Shown here: positions 1 to 9,988 of the stretch, piece by piece
Numbering within the stretch: the first letter of the stretch is position 1
How the letters are laid out: every line of letters begins with the position of its first letter
From: Bimuria novae-zelandiae CBS 107.79
Taxonomy: Eukaryota > Ascomycota > Dothideomycetes > Pleosporales > Didymosphaeriaceae
Direction: 5' to 3'
DNA: 27,761 nt
Assembly (NCBI GenBank): GCA_010015655.1
Contig: ML976658.1
Coordinates: 1,547,250 to 1,575,010 of the forward strand
Position numbers and translations under genes: made by a program
Notes under the pieces: model-generated
Databases searched by the model: none
Seen by the model: only the letters and a program-made list of their open reading frames with translations
What the model was told of the DNA's origin: nothing

Positions 1-949
1 AAGTAACACCCGATGAGGCCCACCCTCTGGATCCCGGAGCAGCGTAACGTGGACATGCCGATAGCAGAGGCTAAGAAGCGCTTTTGGCCGATTTGTCGTG
101 AAACCGCCGAGTTGTAGGTAGACTTGGGTTTGTATTCGATAGCGTCCGTGGGAATACCGCTTTTCAGTTGTTACAAGGTTCGTCTCTAGGACTCGAGTGA
201 GGTCCTCCACGTACATACAGGCCTTGTCTCGGCCTATCTTCTTTAAGCCATGCTTTTTGGCTAGCTTTCGTAACACCTGCGATGCAGCTTAGACGTGTTA
301 TAGGGTGAAGAAGGTATGGAACAAGAGGCAGGACAGACCTTATGCATGCTCCGGTTCATCTTCCCGTCTAGCTTAAGACTTGTTGCTCTCTCATATACGA
401 GGCGGTACACCTTCCAGTACGTCCCAAGGGAGCTAGCGAACTTGATACCCCGGCGTTTCCGACCTCCCTTTCCTTGACGCTGATCGAGTAGCCAGTTGAA
501 GAAGGTGTATAGGGTGCGGACGGACACGGTCGCATGGGAGCGGAGGTCTGTTCTTCCTAGGTAGGTCCAGCATCTATCTTGTGTTAGCATCGCATTTCTT
601 AGTCCAAAGAGTAGGAGCGTGTGACTTACTGGTTCCATTGGTCTTCGATACGATCTAGTAGACGGGTACTGCTCTCCTTATAGTCCTCCTTGGTGTACTC
701 TCTTTCGTCAAACGTTTCCAGCATGCTGGTGTAGTGCTCAGGCGGATGATTCTTATCAGCAAAGAGCCATGCTTGGTCCTCTACCTCTTCGTCTTGCTTG
801 CCATCCTCGTTACTGCACGTTTCGTCGTCTGTGAGGTCCGTGTCTGACGTGACACTGCCGTCGGCATTAGACTCGGTATATTCGCTCCCGTCGGAGGAAT
901 CGTCGCTGGGTAGACGGCGTCGCATGTTGCGTCGGTGCGGGGGGTGCAT
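1..949 (-). CDS. DUF3435 tyrosine-recombinase-like protein (Starship captain-like), 5' part only
   Basis: Partial gene running off the left edge; 277 residues are visible. I read three exons: 949-630, 573-339 and 276-1. Intron 1 (629-574) has GTAAGT and a GCTAAC branch point; intron 2 (338-277) has a weaker GTCTGT donor and a GCAG acceptor. Both splices restore one frame. The N-terminus is acidic and Ser/Asp-rich (about residues 1-75). Then come TLYTFFNWLLDQR and SSLGTYWKVYRLVYERAT, typical of fungal DUF3435 proteins, and in exon 3 VLRKLAKKHG and GGFTTNRPKALLSL. Arg248 in that last motif is a candidate first catalytic Arg of the tyrosine-recombinase fold. The family includes the captains that mobilise Starship elements; a captain is normally the first gene inside its element and is transcribed inward, so any cargo would lie left of the window. 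The remaining catalytic residues are outside the window. The visible part has no stop or frameshift. Start is Met at 949; Met at 925 is possible. Family call is from motif recall. Confidence 0.82.
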
Positions 950-953
950 GGGC

Positions 954-981
954 GTATCGGATGATAGGTATCGGATGATAG
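954..981. repeat. Two perfect 14-bp tandem copies just upstream of the DUF3435 gene
   Basis: GTATCGGATGATAG occurs at 954-967 and again at 968-981, immediately 5' of the DUF3435 start codon, so in its leader or promoter. It could be a recombinase-binding or regulatory site, or chance slippage; the sequence alone cannot decide. Confidence 0.7.
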
Positions 982-1500
982 GTAGGGCGGCTAGTTGAGT
1001 ATATGAGCGAGAGAAGAGGCGGTCCTTGCTCGTGGTTCTGTGAAGGGCGAGGAAACCGCTTTAAGTACGCCGCCAATAGGGCGGCCTCGGCTTAGGTCAG
1101 CATGCTGCTGGTGACAAGAATAGCGAGTGGTGTCGAGAGCTGCGCCCTACCCTCGCGTTCCTGGCAGCAGGGGTGCCGCAATCCGCCGCTTGGGGGAGAG
1201 CCCGGACGAGAGTGCCATGGCGATGGCGATGAGGTATCCGTGCGAGGGAAAGGAGAGCGCGTGGTGTTTTGAAACGCAGGATGTAATGTGATCTGGGCGT
1301 CGTTGGATTGTGAATGCGTGCCGAGAGCTCTGCTGCTGAACATCCTCGAAATTGGGGGTCGTAGCGCGACCACGCTAGCTGAAGTGGGTAATCCGGAGAG
1401 CACGTGCGCCCGAGCTGTTCGGCGCATGAGTAGGGAGGTTTAGTGGCAAGTCAGCGTCAGAAAACGGCAGCACGGGCACCCGAAATTGGCAGCCAAAATG
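982..1500. other. GC-balanced gap between the DUF3435 gene and the hAT relic; possible broken 5' exon
   Basis: No complete gene is supported. A minus-strand frame starting at 1427 begins with an Arg/Ser/Ala-rich stretch (MRRTARAHVLSGL, then RMFSSRALG), which resembles a mitochondrial targeting peptide, but similarity-like sequence stops after about 50 codons. It may be the 5' end of a host gene cut off by insertion of the recombinase-bearing element, or a chance ORF. A 6-bp hairpin (GCCGCC/GGCGGC) lies at 1069-1085. The base composition changes sharply to RIP-like at about 1500. Confidence 0.25.
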
Positions 1501-3765
1501 CCGTCGGATTGTTTAAGGTAGTTAACTAGCGCTGCTATATAATATCTCGCCTAAGATAAACCTAGCTATTAAGTTTATAAAGACGGCCCTATTGCCCGCA
1601 AGCCTACGCGCAAACCTAGTTAAATATTACTATAATTTACTACTAAGGGCGGCCTTAAAATTACTATAGAGACCTTTAATAAACTAGGTAACTTTAACGT
1701 ATATAGCTTTTAATAGGTAGCTATACTTTAGCTAGTTAATAATAATAGAGCTCTCCGCGAGTTTAAAACACTAGCTTTCTATAAGATAATAAGATTTGCT
1801 AACCCTAAGGTAGAGGCAGCGCTATAGAGCTCTTATAACAGCGTAGCAAGCTTCGTGATAAAGCTCTATAGCTATATAAAGCCGCAGGTGGTGCGCGCGT
1901 TGGCGGAGGCGGAGAGTAAGGTATATATAAGCTTTAATAGGTAGACTGCTAAAGGTGGTAAACGTGGCTTCTTTGCTATAGTTGCGCACTACGTTAACTG
2001 TAAAGGCGCGATAGTTAACCTGCCTATAGCGCTGCCACAAGTTGTAGGTGCTTACTCTGGCGAGGCTATCGCTAACGCTATTACTGCTATCCTGGAATAC
2101 TTTAGCATTAATTACAACAAACTTAGGTACTTTGTACTTAATAACGCTGCTAATAATAACACTACTATTAATAAACTTGCTATAATATATAACTTTAATA
2201 GTACTAAACAACGCCTCTACTACGCTTACTATATACTTAACCTTATTAGCTAAATAATTATATTTAGTCGCGACGCCGACGCGTACAAGAACGAGCCTAA
2301 GAATATAAAAGAGGAAGAGTTTTATATAAAGGTGTAGTAAAAAGATAGACTATTAGGCGTCTTCTTTAATATAATAAACTATATTAACACGCTAAATTAG
2401 TACAGCCTCTTTGCAAGCTATTAGCGGTAGGCTATAAAGGAGATGCCTTAAAGCGCTATCTCTATTAGTATACGCAAGCTAGTTAAGCCTGTAGTTACGC
2501 GCTAGAATAGCTATTATAGTGTACTTAAGCGTAGGGTTAAGCTTTAATAAGCCATTACCTCGTATACTAATTACTATATAATAGAGACTAAAGTAGCTAA
2601 CTCTACTGCGCGAACTTATAGTAACAAGCTTCTATTAGCACCGCGATAGATAAGGTTAACAAGACTTATAGCTATAGATTAGGCAGTTATTAATAACTAT
2701 ATTACTATACTATAGCCACTTAAGTTTGTAACTAATTACCTCTAAGGCTATAGTAAAAGTAGTTGTTATAGCGCGCTGTACGAGGTAATTCCTATATTAG
2801 AGTCTATAATTACTAAGCTAGATACCCGCCTTAAGTCTTATAAAGGCGTTAACTTTACCCTAACTAAGGCGCCTAAAGACCACCTGCTAATTAACCTACG
2901 CGCCGCGAAGAAGAAAGCGATTAAATACTTTAAAAAGCTACTTAAAGCACCTGTTTACTATACTACTATAGTACTCTACCTACGCTATAAGACATACTGC
3001 AAGCGTTTATAGTAGTATAAACCTAAGATCTATAACTACTACCACGCGTAGTTTCTGCAAATATAGATAGCCTATAAGCCTGCTAACGCCGTAACTATAA
3101 CACTAGTTACACTACTAAAGCCCTTAATAAGTAGCTTTAACAACGTTATTAACTTTATACTTAACGCTGGCGATCGCGAGTGCACTAAGGCGGCGAAGAA
3201 TAAGTATAATTAGTGGCTAGAAGAGCCACTATAAATAGCTTAATAATATAAAACAGGCGTTATAGCTATATAGTACTAGCTTAGGTTAAAGCTAAAGTAC
3301 CTACATCTTTTATAGCTTATAATTAACTTACTCTTAATTCCTGCCTCTAGTAGCGACTGTGAAAGAGTCTTCTTAGGTACTAGCAATATAATGGACCTAT
3401 AGAGGCGAAAAATAAGCTTATAGTTACTGGCTGCTCTTATATGTACGCAGCGATAGATAAGGGCAGGTTTTAAGCCTCTAAGCGCGATAGTAGTAGCAAA
3501 GTACTGCGAAGAAACGCTTATTAAAAGCTTTAGGATAGAGGAGTAGAAGGAGTCGCTATAGTAATTGCTATATAAATTACCTTTTATAGTCTCTAGCTTC
3601 TTAAAATTTAAATAAACAATTTAAACAAAAGCACCCCTACAGTCTATTAAAATTAAATAAATAAACTACAACACCATAAAATCGTTAAACAAAGCAAAAT
3701 TCTGCTTCAAATATTGTTTGTTTTGTTTGTTGACAACTCTGTAAGAGAGGCCTTGTGTGAACTGC
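1500..3765 (+). mobile_element. RIP-decayed hAT DNA transposon (ends not defined)
   Basis: The whole stretch is AT/TpA-rich and differs sharply from the DNA on both sides. It carries a degenerate hAT transposase reading frame (1561-3615). I could not find convincing terminal inverted repeats or an 8-bp target duplication, so the limits are those of the composition shift. The last 150 bp (3616-3765) are A/T-rich and non-coding, with TTTG repeats near 3715. Confidence 0.75.
1561..3615 (+). pseudogene. hAT-family transposase, inactivated by RIP-type mutations
   Basis: One reading frame can be followed from about 1561 to the TAA at 3613-3615 with no frameshift, yet it contains about forty in-frame TAG/TAA codons, nearly all where Trp (TGG) or Gln (CAG/CAA) would fit. 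Recognisable hAT landmarks in order: a KLYSYIKP-like segment before 1920; the fungal hAT signature around 1930-1980 (SFNR, stop, TAKGGKRGFF then VAHYV); the RNase-H-like segment YFVLNNAANNNTT near 2128-2166; a KPVVTR-stop-NSYY segment near 2490; and the C-terminal hAT dimerisation motif LLLIPASSSDCERVF near 3328-3372, followed by RRKISL and IRAGF. The decay is pure substitution, as expected of RIP. The N-terminal boundary is uncertain; a BED zinc finger, if once present, is not readable. Confidence 0.88.
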
Positions 3766-3767
3766 GG

Positions 3768-5526
3768 CTATGATGAATCGGCCTCTTCATCTTCTTCATC
3801 GTCCTCCAAGATTTCTTTATGGGCCTCTATGAACTTCTGGACACTAAAAGATGCTGCGAAGACGTCTCTAGACTTGGTTATCTCGTCATCGTGCTCCATC
3901 ACGCGTTGAATGGCCTCTGACACCCGCTTTTGGATAGCTGAACGGACTTTTGGCTCAATCGCCTGGATCTCCTCGTTGACCTTTGCCAATTCATTTTTTG
4001 ATCCAAGTCCTGAGCTGCCCACGACGCTTGCGCTAAGTGTTCTTCGAGTTTCTCTTGGTGGCGAGCGACGCTTTTGGCTTGCCCCTTTGCGGCTTTCTTG
4101 GCAGCCTTTGCTTCGGTTCGAGCGATTTTTGTTCGGAGAGCGTCTATTTCAGCCTCGAAAATACTCCGCAGGTTTTTCTCGTACGGTGAATATGTCATGT
4201 CAAGTTCGCAAGCGTTCGACCACTCTTGTGCAGGGACCTTTTGGCCGAATAGTTACTTTGCCCAGCCGGATAGTGGCTGAAGCCACCTGCATTGCGCGTG
4301 TAACCTTCCACCAGCTTGGTCCAACCCATCTCCGAGATCTCCGCCTGCTCGACATTCCAAATGAGATAGATGATATGCTGTTCGAGAAACGTCTTGGGGA
4401 AGGGATTCTTTGGTCTTCTGGACAGCACCTCAAGAATGGCCTCGAACATATTCATTAGATAGTTAGAGCTCTCATGGCCAGCGTGTTTTTTGAAGCGATC
4501 GATGCTACGCACAGAGTATCCTACCTCTACAAGGGGTTGCGCCAATGGCTTGTCCCGGTCACCAGCGGGAATATCGTTCAGTCGTTGCTCAAGGCTGTCA
4601 CAGAATTGCAGTGCGTGCTGGGCGCGCGCATCGGAAAGTTTCTGCACCTTAAGCTTGTTTTGCCCTTTAACCGGAGTCAATATTTCCTGCGTGCGGCCGG
4701 TTGCTGAAGCAGAGGGCGTGGGTTTTGGCTTTTTGGCACCCTTGGTCTTGGCCTGCGCGTCAACAGCGCTCTCCGTCCAGAGGAATTTGCGGAACGATTG
4801 GCGAGAAAGAGACATACTAATGATATGGCGAGTACGATCGAGTTCGTTGGCCATTTCGTCATCGACCTGGCACTTGTATTTCTTGCCCATTTTGATGGCC
4901 TCGGGATGGTCGCTCCCAAACATGCAGGCGTGAGCGATAGAAAGGGCCTCGCGGAGCTGATCAGCTGTCGGTGAATAGCCGTGCTTGTCGACGAGCTGTT
5001 GGTGGTAGATGCTCGGCATTCGTTCGGCCTGGAATGCCAGATGGTCGAGGATTAGTTTTAGGCGCGGGATCTTTCTTCGATCGCGAGCGAGGTTGCCAAA
5101 CGCCACCGACTCAATCACCTCATCTTCGGAAGAAGCCAGGATATCAAACATAACTTCACCAACCCAGTCGGTGTCGCTTTTCTGGATGGTCGCACTTGAG
5201 GCGTAGCTGTGGTCGATTTCGTATCATGATCGACCTAGCAAGGCCCCGGTGCCGACGTGTCGGCCATAAAGATTTCCATGCTTTCTTAGCATCTGACAGA
5301 TCTTCATCGCTGGGCAGGGAAAGATCATCATCGTCTTCGTCGTCTTCTTCGGCTTCGGAGTCCGAGGCGGATTCGCTTTCAGTTTCGCCTCCTAGCCTAG
5401 GGAAGACTGTGCTCATCTTCAAGGTCGCCTTCCAAGAGACCCTCTCGTACTCCGCTCGTGAGACCATCGAGGACTTGCGCAATTGCCTTGAACCCCGCAT
5501 GATCAATTGGGAGACGACGGGGAGCC
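3768..5526 (-). pseudogene. Hypothetical protein gene with several reading-frame changes
   Basis: I do not recognise the family. A long minus-strand frame (5151-4195) begins MFDILASSEDEVIESVAFGN; open sequence continues upstream of that Met in the same frame to about 5215 (ASSATIQKSDTDWVGEV). Further upstream the apparent coding is in other frames: an acidic stretch (SESASDSEAEEDDEDDDD, about 5380-5310) whose frame can begin at Met 5416, and a Met at 5526 (MAPRRLPIDHAGFKAIAQV). Downstream, coding-like sequence shifts frame near 4230-4260 (VPAQEWSNACELDMTYSPY) and again at a run of six A (minus strand, 3994-3999) into LAKVNEEIQAIEPKVRSAIQ, ending with an acidic tail at 3768. The C-terminal third looks coiled-coil. 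The shifts have no convincing splice sites, so I favour a decaying gene; unusual introns or assembly errors are possible. It sits beside the hAT relic. Confidence 0.5.
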
Positions 5527-5823
5527 ATGCTGGTGAATGACGTTGGCGCGGTAACGGCTCGAGATATGGCACAACTTCGGACACGCTAGAATCCAACCGA
5601 TATGCCTAGTAAACTTGAGGATGACAGAGGAGCGCAACGGGTGACAGAGCGGATGAAGAGCGTAGCGTTGGTGAGAAGTGAAGGGTAGTTTAAAAGGAAT
5701 TAGCCACCTTCGCCGGCAGCCAGAAGATCGAGAGCAAAGAGAAAGACAACCGGTACCAATCACGTAGACCGATAAGGAGAAAAGGTTCAGAAAGCGCGGG
5801 CGAGGGCCCTTCTATATCGCTCT

Positions 5824-5966
5824 CTCGCTTAGCGAGCGGAGGCGTCTGCCTCACGTCGGTCTCGTGACCCGAGGCGGACGCGTTTAAGGAAGTCCCGAGC
5901 AGGCGCGCCTGCCCAAGTTGCTTCGGCTAGAGCCGGTCGTCCTTTCGTATCGGCCTTTTAAGCCGA
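5824..5966. repeat. Cluster of five consecutive inverted repeats / hairpins
   Basis: Within 143 bp there are five separate inverted repeats. CTCGC-TTA-GCGAG is at 5824-5836. A 40-nt hairpin at 5842-5881 has an 11-bp outer stem (GCGTCTGCCTC with GAGGCGGACGC, one G-T pair) and a 4-bp inner stem GGTC/GACC. GCAGGCGCGCCTGC at 5899-5912 is a perfect 14-bp palindrome. CGGCT-AG-AGCCG is at 5924-5935 and TCGGC/GCCGA at 5950-5966. The DNA here is GC-rich and not RIP-mutated. It could be a structured RNA, a non-autonomous element end, or a protein-binding array. Confidence 0.65.
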
Positions 5967-6441
5967 AACCCATGTGTTGGAGGCAGTTGCTGGCAAGTGT
6001 GCAGGCGAGGACACTGGTGTAGAGATTGCAGTTGCTCTTGCCCATGGCGGTACCGTACTGTCTGTTGAGATGAGGTTGGTTTGGACTCGCTTCTTGAGTT
6101 TATGGATGATAGGTGAGCCTGAGTAGTGGAGGCGAAGACATCTCTCATAGAACTCTCGAAGAGGAAAAGATGAAACACATGGGACGCAAGCTATGGTTGA
6201 ATCTGAGAATCGGACTGGTGCTGAAGGAACGGCTGGTCAACGCAGGGACAACAAAAGAGCTGTGTGCATGCACACGGACAAGTTAAGAGGAATGTGACCA
6301 AGAAACTGATGTGGTACCTCTATCTCACTCTATATCCGGGTATACGCTGGCCCATCTCGCCCGTAGAGATATCCCCTAAACGCCATTCTATGGTCCCTTG
6401 ACCAGGCGGTGACCGACTTATCTGACAATAGCCACCGCCTC
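5967..6441. other. Intergenic, no supported gene
   Basis: This stretch lies downstream of the transporter gene (which ends at 6442). Only short unsupported frames are present. It presumably holds the transporter's 3'UTR; I see no recognisable element. Confidence 0.5.
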
Positions 6442-7753
6442 TTACTGATTCTTGGCCGCGGCCTCCCTCTTCTTTGCCTCCGTCTTTGCCTTCTTCTCCA
6501 CGCGCTGGTACCATGCCTCCGCGCCTATTCCGCCAAACACGAGACTCACACCCGCCCACTGCATACCCGTGACCTGGTGTCCGAACAAGACCACGCTCAT
6601 TAGCATGGTGAGCATCTTGCGCGTCACCGTGACCGTCACGAGCAGGAGCGAGGAGAAGTGCGCCAGTGTGTGGAAGATGAATACCTGGCCAATCGCTCCG
6701 CACGCTGCGAACGCGAGGACATCCCACCCGACCGTCGGGTACGTCGTTACGAAGCTGATCGCATCGGTGAGCTCGTTTCCGGAAGTCGAGGACAGGCCGA
6801 CGAAGGATCCAAGGGGGGACGCGGTGATGTAGGGCGCAAGGAAGAGGTATGCGATGGTGAGCAGCGTACTCATAATATTCTGCGCGCACATCATCTGCGG
6901 GCCCGTGAAGCCTTTGAAAGTACTGAAGATTTGGTCTTGCACCGTGTTCGTCAGACCGTCGAAGAGCAAGTTCACGCTGAGTAGGAATAGGCCTAGGAGT
7001 TTACTTGTATCCGCTGAAACGCCCTTCTTTGCTGCATCCTTTGCTGCCTTCTTCGCAGTGGACGGGTTGTACAGCGTGAACGTGGCCACACCGAGTGTGA
7101 CGCACGCGACGACGGCGTACTTGTAGAAAGGGTAGCGCTTTCCGAAAAGCGTGATGTGCAGAAACATGACCGGGAGGAGCTTGCAGCTTTTTGCGAGGAT
7201 GAAGGTGACATAGTCGATGTGCTTCAGACTCGCGTACCCAAAGGGCGACGCCAGACTAGAGGTGATTGCTATCAAGAGCAGGGGAAAGAGAATCTGCTGC
7301 GATGGGAAGATCGGCGGAACTTTATGGGCGCCGGTCTTAGGATCTCGAGGAGACGAAGCAAAGAGGTACATTGCACCGGTGCATGCTGCGAAGGCGGACT
7401 GGATGGTGTTGAGGAATATGGAGTAGGTAAAGCGCGACTGGTCAGAGCCGTATTCAGTCGTTGTGATGCGCTCTTGAAGGTATGCCCAGCTCAGACTATG
7501 CACCCACGTTAACCAAGTGGTCTTGTTCACTTCAACTGCGTCCAACTTACAAACTCGCATAAATCCCACCCACGCAAATCGCCAGCGCCATCAACCCACT
7601 CTGCCTCTGCTCCACGGGATCCCTAGCCGCCGACTCAGCCACCTCTTCCAACCGCTTCTCAATCCTATCGGTAATGCTCGGTCGCCGCCGGGCGGAGCCA
7701 TTGGTCGCTCCATGCTGCCCTGTCGCGGACCCTCCTTGTTTCAACTCCGCCAT
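6442..7753 (-). CDS. HUT1: UDP-galactose transporter, HUT1/SLC35B1 type
   Basis: Two exons, 7753-7551 and 7495-6442, encode 418 residues. The intron (7550-7496, 55 bp) has GTAAGT, a TTAAC branch point and CATAG; splicing joins GGIYAS to FLSWAYLQERI, a landmark of the family. The product is a multi-pass nucleotide-sugar transporter with about ten hydrophobic segments, including FPLLLIAITSSLASPFGYASL, an LLGLFLLSVNLLFDGLTN segment and TVTVTRKMLTMLMSVVLFGH near the C-terminus. The N-terminus (about 55 residues) is hydrophilic and the tail is Lys/Ala-rich. HUT1 proteins reside in the ER membrane and are implicated in importing UDP-galactose/UDP-glucose and in maintaining the ER folding environment; this is family knowledge. 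Length fits fungal homologues. Its neighbours on both sides are on the same strand but unrelated in function. Confidence 0.93.
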
Positions 7754-8643
7754 GTTATTCTTTCAATTGATCCGCTTTGAGTCGCCGTAACCGATTCCGC
7801 AAGAAGTCGTCGAGGTAGTGCCGTCAAGGATGCAGTCGTCCGCGTTCAATTACTCGAGTCAGGATCCTATTCGTGGAAGGAAAGTTCGAGCATTCAGGGT
7901 AAGCTTCACGGAAACATGAGAAGATAGGAAATTACAAGTGAGAAGTGGACAAGTGCCTGCTTATATCACTTTCGGAGATGCTCAAAAGTCAAAGGTGGCA
8001 TCAAGCTCCACCACTAAACGGCGGCGCGCACGGCCGCCAACGTTCGGAACTCGGAATCGTGTTCCGATTACATCACACATGTCCCAATAAGGCGGACCTG
8101 GGCATAATGCCCCTTCTGCTGGGTCCGCTCACTGTTGTAGCCAGCACGTTGCTGTGCGGTGGTACTACTACGGTTACGTGGCCCCACTGCATCGGATTGG
8201 AAATGTTCAAAAGTACTCGTAGATATAGGTAGGAGGTCTTAGGGAGAGTAGTATAGAGTGGTGTTCCTTTGCAGGAAGCCAACAGTCTTCACACCGCACC
8301 ATTCATCGTCAACCAAAGGAATCATACCCCGACACATACGTCGGGCAGCAGTCCTGGATATCATCCGTAAGTCGTCAAAATCGTGACTGATCGACTCGCT
8401 CAATCCGCACCCCAGATCGTATTAGAAAGAAATAAATGCCCCGGCCAATGGTATCCATCAGTAGGGTAGGTAAGAAAGGGCCAGACAGAAAAAAGTAAGC
8501 AAAGCCTTGCTTTTGGGTCCGTTTTGAAGACGCCCATCGACAACGAGCCGACGAATGCAGAGGTCCGAATGTGCTTCGGAAGCGCACATCGTGCCTTCCA
8601 TTTACTGGCTATAGGTTTGTCGATGCATCAACATGAGGGGCGT
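7754..8643. other. Intergenic: transporter promoter and 3' side of the KH-protein gene
   Basis: About 890 bp without a supported gene. The left part must contain the promoter of the minus-strand transporter gene, the right part the 3'UTR of the KH gene. All frames are short and without recognisable motifs. No repeat or RNA gene was seen. Confidence 0.5.
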
Positions 8644-9769
8644 CTATTCTGCAGCTTGGCTGCGTCGCATCTTCTCGGCCTCCAAGTTCTCGTACAAGAG
8701 GTACAACGCTTTTTCGTTGGCACCGGCACTGCCGGTAATCGTGAACATGCGCTCGCCAGTCTCGTCATGGGGAGCCTTCGCAATTGAAATGCGCGCGCCG
8801 GAGCTCTTGCGAATCTCGCTGATCTTGCTGCCGCCGCGGCCAATGATGCAACCGACCATGTCGGACGGAATGCTGATGTTTTGCGTCTGCATCTCTTCGC
8901 CATCTTCGGTGTGGGTCGGAGGCGGTGGGCGACTCGCGGCATCTGATCCGGATCGTCGGCTGAATGCAGGCGGCGAGTCACTAAAGTCGGCGCCGTGGCC
9001 AGTGCGGTTGTACGAGCGTCCTCCGCCGCCGCTGATGCCGTTCGACAGTGGCCCAACACCAGGCTGGACTCTAACCGTGGGGTTGTAGAGCACCGTGCCG
9101 TAGCCGCGCTCGTGGTCGTCAATCAGGCACTTGCCAATCTCCCACACAGCCTTCTCAATACCCTGCGGTGATCCCTGCACTTCGACGATGCGCTCGGTAG
9201 ACTGGGGAAGCATCTCCTTCTGCGCGACCATGCGTACACCGGAGGCGTCCTGGATCTGCTTGATCTTCAGACCCTGGCGACCAATGATGGTGCCCATCTG
9301 GTTGTGGGAGATGAGCAGGCGGATAGCTGCGCGAGTTAGCAGAAGCTCGAGCGGGTGGAAGACGGCGTGGTGACTCACGGTGAGTGCCGTCACTGCGAAG
9401 AAGACCGCCCATGCCCATCTGAGGCGCTCCTTCGAGCAGTCCTTTTGCGACCAGACCATATGCTTTGGAGATGCCAGACAGCGGTCCGGTGACGGACAGT
9501 ACGCGGTCGTGGACGCCCTGGACAACCTTGCTCACGCCGGCGCGCACGCCCGTCTCATCGCGCAGGTCGGCCACGTTCTTGCCTGCCTTCCCTATGATGA
9601 CACCGGCTTCCTTGGAAGAGACAATGGCGCGGAGGGTGAGTTGCGCCTCGGCGTACTCTTGCTCGGTGCGCGGCTGCACATCGCCGTCCTCGTTGACGCT
9701 CAGACGCTGCAGTGAATCGGCGACCTGGTTGGGGTCCTGGACGGACTGCTGAGACTCCTCTGCAGACAT
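8644..9769 (-). CDS. Triple KH-domain RNA-binding protein (PBP2/Rnc1/PCBP type)
   Basis: Exons 9769-9379 and 9326-8644 encode 357 residues. The intron (9378-9327, 52 bp) has GTGAGT, a GCTAAC branch and CGCAG; splicing gives SDGTHPIRLLISHNQMG. Three KH domains are visible through their GXXG loops: GVIIGKAGKNV (GKAG at residues 60-63), GTIIGRQGLKIKQIQDASG, and GCIIGRGGSKISEIRKSSGA near the C-terminus. A Gly/Ser/Pro-rich linker of about 70 residues separates KH2 from KH3. Proteins of this layout bind C- or pyrimidine-rich single-stranded RNA and act in mRNA stability, localisation or telomere-associated functions (S. pombe Rnc1, yeast Pbp2/Hek2, human PCBP). The start is supported by an acidic, non-conserved N-terminus preceding KH1 and by two 5'UTR introns upstream. 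The gene symbol is left blank because the exact orthologue among these is not fixed. Confidence 0.93.
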
Positions 9770-9794
9770 GATCTAAGGATGGCCTAGGATGGTG

Positions 9795-9851
9795 CTGCGC
9801 GGCGTGGTCAGTGACGTCGACGCGCGTGACGGGCAGCAACGTGACACTTAC
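9795..9851 (-). other. 5'UTR intron of the KH-protein gene (proximal)
   Basis: On the minus strand CCG is followed by GTAAGTGTCACG at 9851, with a CACTGAC branch point and a CGCGCAG acceptor ending at 9795 (57 bp). It lies 25 bp upstream of the start codon. Inferred from splice signals only. Confidence 0.6.
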
Positions 9852-9920
9852 CGGAGAGTGGGTTGGGAAGACGGGGAGGAGAGAAGAGGGCGAGAAGCGC
9901 GTGTATTAAGTGCCCTGGTG

Positions 9921-9988
9921 CTGTCGCGGGTGTGGTGTTAGTATGATGTTGATGTGCTGCTAGCATGTGTGCTCCGGGCACTACTCAC
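9921..9988 (-). other. 5'UTR intron of the KH-protein gene (distal)
   Basis: On the minus strand GTGAGT starts at 9988, a strong TACTAAC branch point follows, and GACAG ends the intron at 9921 (68 bp). Upstream of it the leader is pyrimidine-rich (about 10090-9990), as is common for fungal transcription start regions. Confidence 0.6.

Noticed and set aside
3910..4933. Plus-strand open frames of 182 and 147 codons opposite the hypothetical gene
   Set aside because: They are antisense to the longest minus-strand frame, have no recognisable motif, and their composition mirrors the other strand.
8628..9122. Minus-strand 164-codon and plus-strand 151-codon frames over the KH gene
   Set aside because: They overlap the KH2-KH3 coding region, which is clearly identified by GXXG motifs in another frame.
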